A stretch of DNA of 64,000 nt from positions 3,596,001-3,660,000 of the forward strand of contig NZ_CP039371.1 of the NCBI RefSeq assembly GCF_005080685.1, written 5' to 3'. This document shows, piece after piece, positions 17,197-24,787 of the stretch (the first letter of the stretch is position 1; each line of letters starts with the position of its first letter). Position numbers and translations under genes: made by a program. Below the pieces are notes generated by a model. That model was not told the origin of the DNA, did no database searches, and saw nothing but the letters and a program-made list of their open reading frames with translations. Source of the DNA: Pseudomonas putida (lineage in GTDB: Bacteria > Pseudomonadota > Gammaproteobacteria > Pseudomonadales > Pseudomonadaceae).

Positions 17197-18000
17197 TCAG
17201 TCCTTCTTGGCAATGATCGATGGAATAGCAGGACGGCCGGAGGCTACCCAGTCTTGGTAGGCGGCGACGGCCTCGGGGCTTGGTGGGTAGACACCCCACA
17301 GCGCCTCACCGGAGGCGATACGCATGGCCAAGTAGTTTTCGATGTCGTCTTGCTCCAAGCACACATCGGCCAATTCAGCGGCAAGGTGCGCAGGGACCAG
17401 CGTCACGCCATCTGCGTCGCCAACGATTACATCGCCTGGGTACACGGCAATGCCTGCACAGCCAATTGGCACCTGCAGGTCGGCCACGTGATGGTAGGAA
17501 ATACGGGTAGTCGCGGTGATTTCTCGGGCGTACGCCGGCAGAGTCATCTCTGCAATTTCACTGCCGTCGCGCAGGGCGCCGTCGGTCACAATGGCGCGGG
17601 CGCCTCGGGCCAAAAGGCGGGTGACCAGAATGTTGCCAGCGGAAGCTGCGGCTGGGTCGTTACGGCTATCGATAACCAACACATCGCCCGGCTGAATCTG
17701 CTCCACGCCCTGCCACTGCAAATTGTCGCCATTAGGCTTGGTGGTCATGGTGCCGTAGGTATCAATGTCTTCCCGCGCCGGTATAAACCGCATGGTGAAC
17801 GCACGACCTGCAAAAGGCTTGGCATTTCGGCTCATGGCTTTCAGACCGACGAACGCTGGTTGACGGAAACCGCGCTTGAACAGCTGCGTGGTCAGCGAAC
17901 CGCTGGAGCAACGAGAGAGTTTCTCCAGGGTTTCATCGCTTACCGCGACGTTGCGATTAGCACTGTTGTCGTAGTCGTCGGAATACTGGTGAATAGCCAT
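17197..18000 (-). CDS. RraA-like / HMG-aldolase family protein
   Basis: 267 residues. The family core GNILVTRLLARGARAIVTDGALRD (about 122-145) carries D140, R144 and D145 in the arrangement used by 4-hydroxy-4-methyl-2-oxoglutarate aldolases for metal and pyruvate-enolate binding. Members act either as class II pyruvate aldolases or as RNase E inhibitors; within a catabolic operon an aldolase or a decarboxylase is more likely. It is the first gene of the nine-gene minus-strand unit, with GGAGAACAATAA before the ATG. Confidence 0.78.
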   Translation of the reverse strand: MAIHQYSDDYDNSANRNVAVSDETLEKLSRCSSGSLTTQLFKRGFRQPAFVGLKAMSRNAKPFAGRAFTMRFIPAREDIDTYGTMTTKPNGDNLQWQGVEQIQPGDVLVIDSRNDPAAASAGNILVTRLLARGARAIVTDGALRDGSEIAEMTLPAYAREITATTRISYHHVADLQVPIGCAGIAVYPGDVIVGDADGVTLVPAHLAAELADVCLEQDDIENYLAMRIASGEALWGVYPPSPEAVAAYQDWVASGRPAIPSIIAKKD

Positions 18001-18118
18001 TTATTGTTCTCCAGGCTGAATGGGACGGCAGGCTCGTCGAGCCAGCAACTGGAGCCGATGCTAGGGGTTACTCTCCCTGCGACAAAACGTCATCGTCACT
18101 CGGCAACTGTGGTTTTCT

Positions 18119-18128
18119 CATATAGCGA
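18119..18128. promoter_or_regulatory. Possible IclR-type half site in the divergent promoter region
   Basis: CATATAGCGA here matches 8 of 10 bases of CATATCGTGA, the left part of the palindrome before the IclR fusion gene. It lies in the 216-base gap between the divergent RraA-like and hydrolase genes, where a regulator of both units would be expected to bind. No second half is obvious, so this is weak. Confidence 0.3.
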
Positions 18129-18216
18129 GAGTTCTGTTCGCCAGACCTGCGCAAACCCGCGCCCATCAATGCTTACCGGGATAGGCTGCACAGGCCCTTC
18201 AGCCCTGGTACGACGA

Positions 18217-19137
18217 ATGACGGAATACGACCTCACCCCCAACTTGGTGGCGTACATCGACGCCAGCGCGATGTTCAAAGCGAGGGATGAAAGCCTGCAA
18301 TCCAGACGGGAAGCATTTGCCACAGCCTGTCGTCACTTCACTCCACAGGCTCCAGCCAACGTCAGCTTCTTCGATGATGCGATAGGTAATCTCGCGATTC
18401 GGATCTACCTACCCAACGGCGAGGCGCCTGACGGTGGCTGGCCAACATTGCTCTATTTACATGGCGGTGGCTGGAACATGGGGAGCCATACAACCCATGA
18501 CTGGTTTGCCTTTGCCCTGCTCAAGCGAATGCAGGTGGCCATAGTTGCAGTTGACTACCGCTTGGCACCGGAGCATCCATATCCGGCGCCTTTGGAGGAC
18601 GCCCTGACCGTATGGCGCGCCTTGCGAGAGGGAAAGTGGTCAGCCTTGAGCCGAGAGCGGCTGATCGTTGCGGGTGACAGTGCAGGTGGAACGATTGCCG
18701 CAGGCCTCTGCGTCGCTATTCGAGAGAGTGCGATGGAACAACCCCTACTGCAGGTGCTGGTGTATCCGGTGTTAACCGACTCTGTTCACCTGCCTTCGAT
18801 GCAGCAGCATGCGTATGCCCCCATGCTAACCACTGCGGGATTGCTTACCTCGCTACAGGGATATGTGCCCACCCCCTCGCACAGAGATCACCCCCAGGCT
18901 CTTCCTCTTAAATTACAAGACACGTCGGGCCTGGCCCCAGCCTTTATCGGCGTTGCGGAGTACGACCCGCTGTGTGACCAAGGGAAAGCGTATGCAGCGT
19001 TGCTGCAGGACGGCGGCATCCCAGCTGATTTACACATTGGTCAAGGCCTGGTTCACGCCAGCCTGAGAGCTAAGGAAGTCGAACAGGTGGAACTGTTCTA
19101 TGACGCCATCGCAAAGGCAGTCCAGCGGGCGATCTAG
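18217..19137 (+). CDS. HSL-family alpha/beta hydrolase (esterase)
   Basis: 306 residues. The hormone-sensitive-lipase oxyanion motif HGGGW is at 82-86, the nucleophile S155 in GDSAGG, and D250 (AEYDP) and H280 (GLVHAS) complete the triad. Cytoplasmic esterases of this type cut short acyl or carboxylic esters and some lactones. It heads the plus-strand unit of the island, facing the RraA-led operon. I chose the ATG at 18217; one at 18169 is also in frame, and neither has a strong ribosome site. A lactonase or deacylating step in the same pathway is an inference. Confidence 0.82.
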   Translation: MTEYDLTPNLVAYIDASAMFKARDESLQSRREAFATACRHFTPQAPANVSFFDDAIGNLAIRIYLPNGEAPDGGWPTLLYLHGGGWNMGSHTTHDWFAFALLKRMQVAIVAVDYRLAPEHPYPAPLEDALTVWRALREGKWSALSRERLIVAGDSAGGTIAAGLCVAIRESAMEQPLLQVLVYPVLTDSVHLPSMQQHAYAPMLTTAGLLTSLQGYVPTPSHRDHPQALPLKLQDTSGLAPAFIGVAEYDPLCDQGKAYAALLQDGGIPADLHIGQGLVHASLRAKEVEQVELFYDAIAKAVQRAI

Positions 19138-19271
19138 AGCGAAATGAATTCAGACATTCTCACAGTGCGGGAGAAGTAGGACGAGTCTACCGGGAAGTTG
19201 ATTGTCGCCTGCGACCTTTTACCGCACCGTGCATGCATGTCCCAACCAATAACAATTCAGAGGATTTACTC

Positions 19272-20297
19272 GTGAAGGTATTCATTACTGGTGCTTCTGG
19301 TCGCGTAGGCAGCCAAGTCGCGAAAGCACTGATGGGTCGTGGTCACTCCATCAGCACCGTCGTTCTGCCAGGTGACCCAAACCTTTCCACGGCTCAAGCC
19401 GCTGGCATTGAATGCATCACCGGTGACCTCGCTGACCGCAACTGCGTTGCCCAAGCGATGGAAGGTGCTGAAGCAGTCTTTCACTTGGCAGCACTGATTT
19501 CCTTCCGCGCTGAAGACCGTGATCGCTTGTGGCAGGCCAACGTAACCGGCAGCTACAACGTGTTCGACTGCGCCGCACGTCAATCCGCCCAACACCCCGT
19601 ACGACTGATCTTCGCTTCCAGCGACCAGGTCTACCCAACTCGCTTCGCTCGCTACCGCCCAGTAGACGAAAACCATCCGCGCGAGCCCTACAGCTTCTAC
19701 GGCATGACCAAATTGCTGGGTCAGGACCTGCTGGACTTCTTCGCTCGCACCAATCCGAACCTCAAAGTCAGCACTGCGATTTTCTCGCACATCGAAGCTG
19801 CTGCAGAAGTGATCGACCCCAAGGGCGAATACTCGCGTCCGGCTTTCTCCTTACAGGGTCGTATCGATAGCCTGCGCGCCGCAAGCAGCCACAACGCAAA
19901 CTCCGCCGCCAGCGATGTTCAACGGCTGTTGGAAATTCTTGAACCGCTTGCCGCCGACGACGACCCGCTGCTGATTGCTCGTGACGCGAACGGCAACGCC
20001 CACACTCAAGAGCTCACCGATGTACGCGACATCGTGGACGCGCTGTTGCTTATGCTCGACAAGCCTACGGCCATTGGCGAGACCTTTAACCTGGCGCCGC
20101 CTAGCCTGGTAGGTCTGGACACCTTCATTCCGTACCTGGCCAAAGCCACCGGTCGCCGCTACGTCGAAGCCAAGTTGCCTGCCGAACTGGGCCAGCCGCA
20201 CAGCACCGCAGCCAAAGCTCGCGCACTACTGGGCTGGGTGCCACGTTACAGCCTTTTCGACATGGTTGATGAAGCCGTAGCTGCCCAGAAGCGCTGA
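19272..20297 (+). CDS. NAD-dependent epimerase/dehydratase (extended SDR)
   Basis: 341 residues starting at a GTG placed after GAGGA. The dinucleotide motif TGASGRVG opens the protein, VFHLAAL follows, and the catalytic pair is Y143-x3-K147 in SFYGMTK. The C-terminal half carries ETFNLAPPSLV, as in sugar-nucleotide-type epimerases. Its gene follows the hydrolase with a 134-base gap and precedes the second MFS gene. A sugar dehydrogenase or epimerase acting on the imported compound is likely; the substrate is not visible. Confidence 0.78.
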   Translation: MKVFITGASGRVGSQVAKALMGRGHSISTVVLPGDPNLSTAQAAGIECITGDLADRNCVAQAMEGAEAVFHLAALISFRAEDRDRLWQANVTGSYNVFDCAARQSAQHPVRLIFASSDQVYPTRFARYRPVDENHPREPYSFYGMTKLLGQDLLDFFARTNPNLKVSTAIFSHIEAAAEVIDPKGEYSRPAFSLQGRIDSLRAASSHNANSAASDVQRLLEILEPLAADDDPLLIARDANGNAHTQELTDVRDIVDALLLMLDKPTAIGETFNLAPPSLVGLDTFIPYLAKATGRRYVEAKLPAELGQPHSTAAKARALLGWVPRYSLFDMVDEAVAAQKR

Positions 20298-20317
20298 TTC
20301 ATATCCTCCACCTAAAG

Positions 20318-20343
20318 CGCGCAGGATCTCCTCGGCCTGCGCG
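20318..20343 (+). other. Intercistronic hairpin
   Basis: CGCGCAGG and CCTGCGCG form a perfect 8-bp stem with a 10-base loop between the epimerase and MFS genes. There is no T run, so it is more likely an mRNA stability or attenuation element than a terminator. Confidence 0.5.
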
Positions 20344-20364
20344 TCCTTCCTTAGGCGAACCTAC

Positions 20365-21657
20365 ATGAATAACAATAAAAGTCAGTACCGTTGGTTCATC
20401 GTGACCATGCTGTTCATCGCGATGGTTATTAATTACATGGATCGCGCTGCGCTCTCGGTTGCGATGCCTTTTATCACCAAGAGCTTTGAGCTTACGCCCA
20501 GCGAAAAGGGGATGGTATTCAGCGGCTTCTTCGTCGGCTACGCCGCGTTCAACTTCATCGGTGGCTATCTGGCTGACCGGTATGGCCCGAAACGGGTATT
20601 CCTCTATGCCATGTGCATCTGGTCCGCCCTGTGCGCACTCACCGCGACGGCATTCAGTTTCTGGTCATTGCTGATCGTCCGCGCCCTATTCGGCGTTGGT
20701 GAGGGTCCGGTACCCACCACTGCTAACAAGGTAGTCAACAACTGGTTCCCAATCCGCGAGCGTGCTCGGGCCGTCGGCATTAACCAAGCTGGTGGGCCGC
20801 TGGGTGGTGCGCTGGCGGGGCCGGTGATTGGCTTCCTCGCCCTATCGTTGAGTTGGCAATGGTCGTTTGTGATCGTTGGCGCTATTGGAGTGCTCTGGGC
20901 TGTGGCCTGGAAATTCATCGCTACTGATAACCCCGCGGATCATCCGAGAGTAAGCGCTGCCGAACTTGTTGAAATCCATGAAGGTCGAGAGACCGTCAGT
21001 CATACTGACCAACCGGTTGACAAACCAAGCCTGGCGTCCGTGCTTCTGCGCCCCGCAGTTCTATGCACCGGCTTCTCGCTGTTTTGCTACAACTACACGC
21101 TGTACTTCTTCATGACGTGGTTCCCCAGCTACCTGGTGGATACCAAAGGCGTGTCCCTCCAGGACATGAGCTGGATCACTGCCTTCCCTTGGCTGGTTGG
21201 TGCTTGCGGCATGGCAGCGGGCGGTTTCCTAATTGACCGCATCTACCAGAAGACCGGGCGTCAGCTTTTCTCCCGCAAGGTCGTACTGGTCACCTGCCTC
21301 ACTGTAGCTGCCGCTTGTATTGGCATCAGTGGCCGCTCGGAATCGACGGAGATGGTCGTTCTGTTCATGTCCGTTGCCATTGGCTTCTTGATGCTGACGG
21401 CATCAGCCTACTGGGCGCTGATTCAGGACACCGTACCTAGTTATTATGTCGGCACTGCTGGTGGCCTCATGCACGGTATGGGGAACTGCGCCGGTCTCTT
21501 CGCTCCGACACTGACCGGGGTGATCATTCAGGTGACCGGAACCTACAGTGCAGCATTTGTGGTTACCGGCGTACTCGGTGTTGCAGGGGCATTGGCCGTC
21601 TGGTTGTTCGTTCGAAACAAAGTGGACAATACCACTCACCAAACAGCTCCGGCCTGA
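20365..21657 (+). CDS. MFS transporter, hexuronate/hexarate symporter type (second copy)
   Basis: 430 residues, clearly paralogous to the product of 13690-14976 (same MNNNKS start, MVINYMDRAALSVAMPFI, ADRYGPKRVF, PSYLVDTKG). Twelve hydrophobic segments are evident. It ends the plus-strand half of the island. Divergence between the two copies suggests different ligands, for example a free uronate and its derivative, rather than recent duplication. Confidence 0.85.
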   Translation: MNNNKSQYRWFIVTMLFIAMVINYMDRAALSVAMPFITKSFELTPSEKGMVFSGFFVGYAAFNFIGGYLADRYGPKRVFLYAMCIWSALCALTATAFSFWSLLIVRALFGVGEGPVPTTANKVVNNWFPIRERARAVGINQAGGPLGGALAGPVIGFLALSLSWQWSFVIVGAIGVLWAVAWKFIATDNPADHPRVSAAELVEIHEGRETVSHTDQPVDKPSLASVLLRPAVLCTGFSLFCYNYTLYFFMTWFPSYLVDTKGVSLQDMSWITAFPWLVGACGMAAGGFLIDRIYQKTGRQLFSRKVVLVTCLTVAAACIGISGRSESTEMVVLFMSVAIGFLMLTASAYWALIQDTVPSYYVGTAGGLMHGMGNCAGLFAPTLTGVIIQVTGTYSAAFVVTGVLGVAGALAVWLFVRNKVDNTTHQTAPA

Positions 21658-21681
21658 CTCCATTCAAACGCCAGCAAATAC

Positions 21682-21711
21682 GGCAACGCTTTTTACGGCG
21701 AAAGCGTTGCC
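21682..21711 (+). other. Hairpin after the second MFS gene
   Basis: GGCAACGCTTT and AAAGCGTTGCC pair over 11 bases around an 8-base loop, 24 bases past the stop codon. No U tract follows, so it may be an end-protecting hairpin or a weak terminator. Confidence 0.5.
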
Positions 21712-21867
21712 ATCATTCGCAAACCCCGAAGTCTCTGTTTTCTACACTGTCCAGTAGCACACTCAAGGGACAGTCTCGCAACAATCCAAATCTCTTTCCC
21801 AATTCCCTGCAACAGTACGGCCGCTCGCCTACCTCCTCCATCGCCCATCCAAATCAGATTGGGGTCA

Positions 21868-21918
21868 GATTAGATAAGCGAAGCGACCTGCCTAACGCTT
21901 CTTCAATTGGACCTAATC
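21868..21918. other. Nested stem-loop in the 382-bp non-coding spacer
   Basis: The spacer 21658-22039 has no convincing gene. Besides the hairpin at 21682 it contains an outer pair GATTAG/CTAATC enclosing GAAGCG/CGCTTC, preceded by GGGGTCA. It is less GC-rich than the flanking porin gene and marks the right end of the compositionally distinct block. No transposase or integrase remnant is recognisable. Confidence 0.4.
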
Positions 21919-22039
21919 AACTGAAAACCTTTAGACGACAATCTCCTGTGGCTCAGGAATTTACATTCTAGAAGCGCTGCCCGGCGTACGCATCCGTCCA
22001 GCAAGGATGCCCTGCCTGAACGCGGCCCGCCGAGGGCGG

Positions 22040-23365
22040 TTAGAACGTCGCTTGCACTTTCAAGCCAGCTACCCAGGCATCATCCACCTCCCTTACCCCA
22101 CCGGGGTGGCGCACGAACTGCAGGTTCGGGCGGACTGTCAGCCAGTCGGTGAAGTGAACGCCGTAGTTGAGCTCGGCGTTGTATTCGGTTTCCTGCACTG
22201 GCAGGTAATCGGGATCCGCGTAATCGTCGACACCGTTGACCACGTTGGTTAGTGCCGCGTTCTTGCGATAGGCCGGGTTCACGTGTACTTCGGAGATCGC
22301 CAGGCCGATGTCATCTTCTGGGCGTGCGTCGAACAGGCCCTTGTAGATCGCACCGACCGACACGTAGTGGTCGACCTTGCTGGTCTTGCGGTCGTGCGCC
22401 GTGGCCATGGCGAACAGCGTCAGCCCCCGCGAGGCGTCGCCCGCGTGCCGGGTCACCTGCTGCATGGCGCCGAGCCAGACACCGTGCTTGCTCGATGCAC
22501 TGCGATACGCCGCGCCGCTGATCACCGCTGGCTGGCCATTGCTGTCCTCGAGCACGTCGTTGGCATTCGAAGTGCTGTAGTAGTAACCCACGCGGTATTC
22601 ACCTGGCAGGCCGTCGATGCGCGGTTTCCACAACAACTCCGCCGGCAGTACCGCACCTTTGGTGCCGCTGCCGCTGAGCTTGAAGCCGTTGGGATTGTCG
22701 GTATTCGACGGGTTCTGCTCGTACGCGCCAATTTGCGCGAACAGCTCAGGCGCGAGTGCGTACTTGACTCGCAGGGCCCACTGAGTGATCGGCCAGTTGT
22801 ACCAGATGCCTCCCCAGTTACCGACTTGCGAGCCGCAGAAGGTCAGGTTCTGGAAGTTGCAGTCGAAGCTGTTGAAGTCCTCGCCCTCGCCGAAGCGGCC
22901 GGCCTTGATGTCCAGGCGCTGGTCGAAGAACGCCTGTTGGAAGTACAGCTGGGTCATGCGCCAATGCGAGCCGCGGCCCCAGACTTCCTGGGACGAACTC
23001 AAGGTGCCGACGCGCGGGTCGCCGACACGTTCATTCGAGATATTGTCGCCGTTGCGGTTGGCCACGGTCAGCTGCAAGCGGGCATCGTGCCAGCCGAGCA
23101 GCTTCTGGAGGTCGAAACGCGCGCCGAGGGCGTATTGGTCGCTGTAGCTGGCGCTACGATCATTGTTGTAGCCACCATCCAGGTTGGTCCCGATTTCGCC
23201 GACGTAGGCGAATTCGAAGTCGATGCCCTGCTGGGCCAGATCGCTGCGGGTGCCGTTCCAGTCGCCCAGGGCCCATGGCGAATCGCTGGCAAAAGGTTTG
23301 GCGGCGTGGGCAAGCGGTGCGCAGGCCATGGCGGCGAGCAGGGCTCGATGTTTGAAAGGGAGCAT
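22040..23365 (-). CDS. OprB-family carbohydrate-selective porin
   Basis: 441 residues. Signal peptide ends AHA near residue 21; the mature protein begins with the OprB signature DWNGTRSDLAQQGIDFEF and ends in a beta strand with terminal Phe. OprB porins admit glucose and related sugars. It lies downstream of the cytochrome, flavoprotein and small-subunit genes of a periplasmic dehydrogenase, so it probably supplies that enzyme's substrate. A 94-base gap containing a REP element separates it from the cytochrome gene. Confidence 0.88.
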   Translation of the reverse strand: MLPFKHRALLAAMACAPLAHAAKPFASDSPWALGDWNGTRSDLAQQGIDFEFAYVGEIGTNLDGGYNNDRSASYSDQYALGARFDLQKLLGWHDARLQLTVANRNGDNISNERVGDPRVGTLSSSQEVWGRGSHWRMTQLYFQQAFFDQRLDIKAGRFGEGEDFNSFDCNFQNLTFCGSQVGNWGGIWYNWPITQWALRVKYALAPELFAQIGAYEQNPSNTDNPNGFKLSGSGTKGAVLPAELLWKPRIDGLPGEYRVGYYYSTSNANDVLEDSNGQPAVISGAAYRSASSKHGVWLGAMQQVTRHAGDASRGLTLFAMATAHDRKTSKVDHYVSVGAIYKGLFDARPEDDIGLAISEVHVNPAYRKNAALTNVVNGVDDYADPDYLPVQETEYNAELNYGVHFTDWLTVRPNLQFVRHPGGVREVDDAWVAGLKVQATF

Positions 23366-23404
23366 GGAATTCTCTTTGTTATTGGTCTGCAGACTGACAG
23401 GGAC

Positions 23405-23455
23405 CTGTCGCCGGCAAGCCGGCTCCTACCGGAGCACTGGGCTTGCCGACGACAG
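23405..23455. repeat. REP element
   Basis: TCGCCGGCAAGCCGGCTCCTAC is the common Pseudomonas REP core, with the stem GCCGG-CAA-GCCGGC-like pairing; a partly inverted GCTTGCCGACGAC follows. It sits between the cytochrome and OprB genes. Confidence 0.65.
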
Positions 23456-23459
23456 ATGT

Positions 23460-24779
23460 TTACCGAACGCTGGCGCGCATCTGCTCAGGCAGCTCGAGCC
23501 GCTTGCGCATCTTCGCCACTTCATCGGGCGACACCGCTGCGGCGCTGTTGCCCCAGCTGTTGCGCATGAAGGTCAGGATGTCGGCGATCTCGGCATCGCT
23601 GAGTTTCCAGTCGAACGCCGGCATGCCGGCCCCGGTGACATAGGTGTGGGTGTGCACGGCCCGCGCGCCACCAAGCACCACGCTGGTAAGGGTGTCGGTA
23701 TTGCCGGCCAGGATCGCCTTGTTGCCGGCAAAGCCGGTGAGCATGTGGCTCACGCCCTCGCCTGCTGTGCCGTGGCACGCTGAACAATGCACCTCGTACC
23801 CTTGCCCGCCACGCTGCATGCGCGGCTCAGAGGCTGCCAGCGCCTCGGGTGCCGGTAGCCCGCTGCCCGGCAGTGACTTGAGATAAACGGCGATTGCACG
23901 CAGGTCGGCATCGGTCAGGTGCTGGGTCGAGTTCTCGATGGCTTCGGCCATCGGCCCGCTGGCGACAGCCACCCCATCGCTGCCGGTTCTAAGGTAATCG
24001 ACGATCTGCTCGACCGAGCTGTCGCCCAACCCCAAGTGCCGGTCGTTGGTGATGTTCGGCGCGAACCAGGTACCCACCAGTCCGCCATACAGCGCCTCAC
24101 TGACCACCGGCCCACCCAGCCCGTTGCGCGGGCTGTGGCAGGCGGCGCAATGCCCTGCGCCGTCCACCAGGTAACGCCCGCGGTTCCATTCGGGGCTTTT
24201 CCCAGGGTCGGGCACGAACGGCTTGTTCTCGAAGAACATCCAGTTCCAGCCAGCCATCAGCAGGCGCTGGTTGAACGGGAAGTTCATGCCCGCCAGCTCG
24301 TCCACTTCGTGGACCTTGGGCTCCAGGGTGCTGAAGAATGCCCACAAGGCATGCAGGTCATCGTCGCTCATGCGTGTGTAGTCGGTGTAAGGCATTGCCG
24401 GGAACAGCATGCCGTGCCGGCCACGCCCCTGGCGCACCGCATTGAAGAAGTCACGTTCGGTGTAGTTGCCGATGCCGGTTTCCCGGTCAGGGGTGACATT
24501 CGATGACTGGATATCGCCAAAGGGCGTGCCGATCACGTAGCCACCGGCAAAGTCACCGTGCTTGGCGGTATGGCAGGCCGCGCAGTCGGCCGAACGCATC
24601 ACATACTCGCCCCGCTTGACCAGAGCTGCGTCAGGTGAGCGGAAGTCGCTCAGGCGCACAGAATCGTCGGCCATGTCCGAGCGCGCGGTGGAGTTGGCCT
24701 GGATCACCAGGCCGAGCATCACGGCGCCGGCCAGGGCCAGCACGCCGCCGCCGATCAGGGCGGTTTTCTTGTTGATCAT
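23460..24779 (-). CDS. Triheme cytochrome c subunit of a gluconate-dehydrogenase-like complex
   Basis: 439 residues. One N-terminal TM anchor or signal (ALIGGGVLALAGAVMLGLVIQ) is followed by three CxxCH heme sites at about 66-70, 211-215 and 332-336, the layout of the cytochrome subunit of gluconate 2-dehydrogenase and related alcohol dehydrogenases. It passes electrons from the flavoprotein to ubiquinone or the oxidase chain at the periplasmic face. The ATG at 24779 follows GAGGCCTGCG and lies 8 bases after the flavoprotein stop. Confidence 0.9.
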   Translation of the reverse strand: MINKKTALIGGGVLALAGAVMLGLVIQANSTARSDMADDSVRLSDFRSPDAALVKRGEYVMRSADCAACHTAKHGDFAGGYVIGTPFGDIQSSNVTPDRETGIGNYTERDFFNAVRQGRGRHGMLFPAMPYTDYTRMSDDDLHALWAFFSTLEPKVHEVDELAGMNFPFNQRLLMAGWNWMFFENKPFVPDPGKSPEWNRGRYLVDGAGHCAACHSPRNGLGGPVVSEALYGGLVGTWFAPNITNDRHLGLGDSSVEQIVDYLRTGSDGVAVASGPMAEAIENSTQHLTDADLRAIAVYLKSLPGSGLPAPEALAASEPRMQRGGQGYEVHCSACHGTAGEGVSHMLTGFAGNKAILAGNTDTLTSVVLGGARAVHTHTYVTGAGMPAFDWKLSDAEIADILTFMRNSWGNSAAAVSPDEVAKMRKRLELPEQMRASVR

Positions 24780-24787
24780 CGCAGGCC

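Noticed and set aside
17164..18216. N-terminal extension of the HSL hydrolase gene by some 350 codons
   Set aside because: The extension runs antisense through the RraA-like gene; the conserved hydrolase begins near 18217.
7827..21657. Assignment of the island as a standard galacturonate pathway (Udh, KdgD, semialdehyde dehydrogenase)
   Set aside because: No KdgD or keto-deoxy-galactarate enzyme is present, and the enolase-type enzyme has an unusual active site.
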